From contig JASLRP010000315.1 in the NCBI GenBank assembly GCA_030743915.1, forward strand, positions 1 through 6,598: a DNA stretch of 6,598 nucleotides, given 5' to 3'. A model generated the notes under the pieces. That model was not told the origin of the DNA and did no database searches. It saw nothing but the letters and a program-made list of their open reading frames with translations. Positions 4,626 to 6,598 of this stretch are shown in pieces. The position numbers and the translations under genes were made by a program. Source of the DNA: SAR202 cluster bacterium (lineage in GTDB: Bacteria > Chloroflexota > Dehalococcoidia > Lucifugimonadales > UBA1123). Positions within the stretch are counted from its first letter, which is position 1. Each line of letters opens with the position of its first letter.

Positions 4626-5408
4626 TTACTCCTCGCCAATCAGGGGGTTGCTGAGCGTTCCGATGCCGGTAATTTCAACGTCCACGGTGTCTCCGGCCTT
4701 CATATTCTGGGTGGCGCCGTCGGTGCCCATCCAGAGCATGTCTCCGGGATACAGCGTGAGGTATTTGGTCATCTCGGAAATGTAGTGGGCGATGCCGAAG
4801 ATCATGCTGTTGGTGGCAAACTGGGAGACCACTTCGCCGTTTAGCGTGACGGTGGTTTGCATGTCCTCGGGGTTGGCTTCGGTCTCGATCCACGGACCCA
4901 TAGGTTTGAAGGTGTCGGTGTTCTTGGCGCGCCAGAGGGTGCGGTCTCCGGCCTGCCAGGTGCGTTCGCTGACATCGTTGCCGATGGTGTATCCGAGGAT
5001 GCAAGAGAAGGCTTCGTCCTGGGAGAGATGCTTCGCCTGCTTTCCGATTACGACGACCAGTTCGCCCTCATATTGCACTTTATCGGTGGCGTCGGCGGGT
5101 ATGACTATGGGTTCGCCGTGGGCAATCAGGGCGTTGTTGGCCCTGTATCCGACGTCTGCCTGGGTGGGCAGGTTCGGTTCGTTACCGAGGAGAGCGGCGG
5201 CTTCTCTGACATGATCTTCGTAGTTGATACCAGCGGCGTAAAGCGTCTGAGGCACGAAGGGCACGCCAATCTTGACCGCGCTGAGGGGAAGCCGGTTGCC
5301 TGTCAATCGATGACCGTCGAAGGGGTTTCCGCTGACGGCCTCAACCTGATCGCCGTCAATGATTCCATAGCTGGTCGCGCCGCCGTACTGGTATCTAATC
5401 CATCTCAT
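4626..5408 (-). CDS. Fumarylacetoacetate hydrolase (FAH) family protein
   Basis: The 260 residues match the FAH family, metal-dependent enzymes that hydrolyse C-C bonds, decarboxylate or isomerise 2-oxo/1,3-diketo acids, mostly at the end of aromatic or sugar-acid breakdown. Seen in order: an N-terminal domain of about 50 residues (RWIRYQYGG..YGIIDGD), GINYEDHVREA (60-70, with H66 and E69 likely catalytic), QYEGELVVVIGK with metal ligands E114 and E116, GNDVSER with the third ligand D145, KNTDTFKPMGPW (162-173), and a C-terminal MGTDGATQNMKAGDTVDVEI segment that closes the core. All metal ligands are kept, so an active enzyme is expected. The specific reaction (fumarylpyruvate hydrolase, 2-oxohept-3-enedioate hydratase/isomerase, ureidoglycolate-lyase-like and so on) cannot be told. 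GGAGGG (5415-5420) lies 6 nt before ATG, inside the end of the transporter gene, and the gene gap is 2 nt, indicating translational coupling. Confidence 0.9.
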   Translation of the reverse strand: MRWIRYQYGGATSYGIIDGDQVEAVSGNPFDGHRLTGNRLPLSAVKIGVPFVPQTLYAAGINYEDHVREAAALLGNEPNLPTQADVGYRANNALIAHGEPIVIPADATDKVQYEGELVVVIGKQAKHLSQDEAFSCILGYTIGNDVSERTWQAGDRTLWRAKNTDTFKPMGPWIETEANPEDMQTTVTLNGEVVSQFATNSMIFGIAHYISEMTKYLTLYPGDMLWMGTDGATQNMKAGDTVDVEITGIGTLSNPLIGEE

Positions 5409-5410
5409 CG

Positions 5411-6598
5411 TTAGCCCTCCATCTCTGTGGATGTTTCAGTTGCCAGGGTAGGGTTATCGAGGTGGGCATCTTCAGGTTCGTCAGGACCTTCTGTTTGCTC
5501 CTCGTCTGTTTCTGGCTGGCCCGGCTCGGTGAATTGTTGACGAGTCCATTCATCATAAAAATATACAAATACGTCCCTGGCTGCCGCTGTCAACGGGACG
5601 CCAATTACCACGCCCCACAGTCCCGAGGTCTCGCTGGCGATTACCAGGACAACCAGTATGAGGGCAGGGTGGATATTGACAGCTTTCGATTGGATTCTGG
5701 GAGAGATTATGTTGCTCTCTACGAACTGCACAACGAGATACAGGACGACAACCCAGATCATATCATCACGGGACGTTGCCAGTGTGACGAGGAGGCCGGG
5801 AATCGCGCCCAGCAATGGGCCGATGATGGGGATCAGCCCGAAAAGTCCGGCAATTAGTCCTAGGAGGGCTGCGAATTTCACTCCGAGTATGAACAGGCCC
5901 AAAAACACCGCCACTCCCACGATCAGGGCGCTGAAAAGCTGCGCTCGTATGTAAGCCCCGATCACTTCGTGGATGATTGACACGACGTTGCGGGCGTGTC
6001 GTTCGTTGTCGGGCGACAGAGCAGAATAGAAGCCGTTCAGCGAGCCGTGTCCGTCCTTCAGGATGTAGAACAGCATGAACGGGACGATGGCAAGACCGAT
6101 GACCAGCGTCACGGCGTTGGTCACTCCGCTCAGCGTTTTGCCCATTAATGACCTGGCCGCAGAGCCGAGAATCTCTCCACCGCTCTCTACGCTTAGCTCA
6201 AGCTGGGAGCGCAATTCTTCGGGTATGCGCTCTGTGTATTCTTTGCCCCACTCCTCGATTGTGGCGCGGGCGCTCTCGTACAGTTCAGGCACGGTCTCGA
6301 TGAACTCCTGAGATTCCTGGAACAGCGGAGGAACAATCAGAAAGCCCAGCCCGGTGACCACTGCTGCGGCGATTACGTATATGACGAGAATCGCTGCGAT
6401 GCGAGCGGCGCCAGGGAATCTTTTGCTCCACGGTTGAAATCGCTCGACCCGATCAACCAACGGATGAAGCAGTTCTGCGAGGATTATGGCGATGGCGAAG
6501 GGGAACAGAGCGCCCCGCGCAAACCACAGCACCGAAATGACGACCAGCAGTATGGCGACGACCATTCCGACCCGTCGCCAGCGTTGCCAGGTTGTCTG
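5411..6598 (-). CDS. AI-2E-family membrane transporter, 5' end probably outside the window
   Basis: The protein belongs to the AI-2E family (PF01594), integral membrane exporters or antiporters of about 340-400 residues; members are linked to autoinducer-2 export or Na+/H+ exchange, and most are uncharacterised. Counted from the ATG at 6565, hydrophobic segments lie at about 2-30, 55-80, 147-169, 205-228, 230-262, 268-282 and 299-330. The long soluble stretch at 81-145 between them is typical. Family signatures are GLIPIIGPLLGAIPGL (243-258) and VESNIISPRI..KAVNIHP (282-300). The tail from about 345 is highly acidic (Glu/Asp-rich, about 40 residues) and probably cytoplasmic. ATG 6565 has no good ribosome site and the frame stays open to the window edge, reading TTWQRWRRVG just before it, a plausible N-terminal Arg/Trp-rich lead-in, so I treat the gene as 5' partial. 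It is the first visible gene of the three-gene operon. Confidence 0.85.
   Translation of the reverse strand, partial: QTTWQRWRRVGMVVAILLVVISVLWFARGALFPFAIAIILAELLHPLVDRVERFQPWSKRFPGAARIAAILVIYVIAAAVVTGLGFLIVPPLFQESQEFIETVPELYESARATIEEWGKEYTERIPEELRSQLELSVESGGEILGSAARSLMGKTLSGVTNAVTLVIGLAIVPFMLFYILKDGHGSLNGFYSALSPDNERHARNVVSIIHEVIGAYIRAQLFSALIVGVAVFLGLFILGVKFAALLGLIAGLFGLIPIIGPLLGAIPGLLVTLATSRDDMIWVVVLYLVVQFVESNIISPRIQSKAVNIHPALILVVLVIASETSGLWGVVIGVPLTAAARDVFVYFYDEWTRQQFTEPGQPETDEEQTEGPDEPEDAHLDNPTLATETSTEMEG

Noticed and set aside
4619..4639. Upstream TTG start giving the phosphotriesterase-family protein seven extra residues
   Set aside because: It would overlap the FAH-family gene and lacks a ribosome site, whereas ATG 4618 has GAGGAG ten bases ahead.
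4857..5414. 185-codon + strand ORF opposite the FAH-family gene
   Set aside because: The opposite strand encodes an intact, well-conserved enzyme with all metal ligands; this frame has no recognisable motif.

Overview
The window looks like chromosomal DNA of moderate GC content from a free-living bacterium with leader-type Shine-Dalgarno sites (GGAGG, AAGGAG, GAGGAG). The gene set (fumarylacetoacetase-fold hydrolase, phosphotriesterase-family hydrolase, VOC protein, NarL-type sensor kinase) would suit an environmental heterotroph such as a marine Chloroflexota of the SAR202/Dehalococcoidia type. That placement is an inference from gene content only, because no rRNA or other marker is present.

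Left part (1-950). The C-terminal end of a HAD-family (Cof-type) phosphatase ends at 151. About 10 bp later lies a complete but internally deleted IS630-type element, 164-722. It has matching 11-bp inverted ends flanked by TA, and it carries only a 154-codon in-frame remnant of the transposase. An intergenic stretch with short TCAGG-type repeats and a possible promoter follows.

Middle (947-3359). A small exported or membrane-anchored protein with three C-X4-C pairs and many histidines is on the + strand. It converges, across a strong bidirectional hairpin, with an orphan four-helix membrane sensor histidine kinase of the NarL/DegS class on the - strand. Upstream of the kinase, also on the - strand, is a single-domain VOC protein.

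Gene-free stretch (3360-3664). This is the most interesting part. A near-consensus + strand promoter (TTTTCA-17-TATAAT) and a textbook intrinsic terminator (12-bp stem, UUCG loop, seven T) frame a transcript of about 157 nt with no gene downstream. The transcript starts with a closed 5' hairpin and carries a perfect AAAGGAGG site followed by a ten-codon ORF. It also contains one C-rich segment that can pair with three different G-rich segments. It behaves like a stand-alone structured RNA or an orphaned attenuator. A separate imperfect palindrome sits between its terminator and the next gene.

Right part (3665-6598, - strand). Three tightly spaced genes appear to form one operon, transcribed in the order AI-2E-family membrane transporter (5' end outside the window), FAH-family hydrolase, phosphotriesterase-family metal hydrolase. 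Gaps are 2 and 7 nt. The two hydrolases keep all their metal ligands and could act in succession on a ring-opened or lactone-type organic acid, with the transporter moving a related compound. The substrate cannot be read from the sequence.
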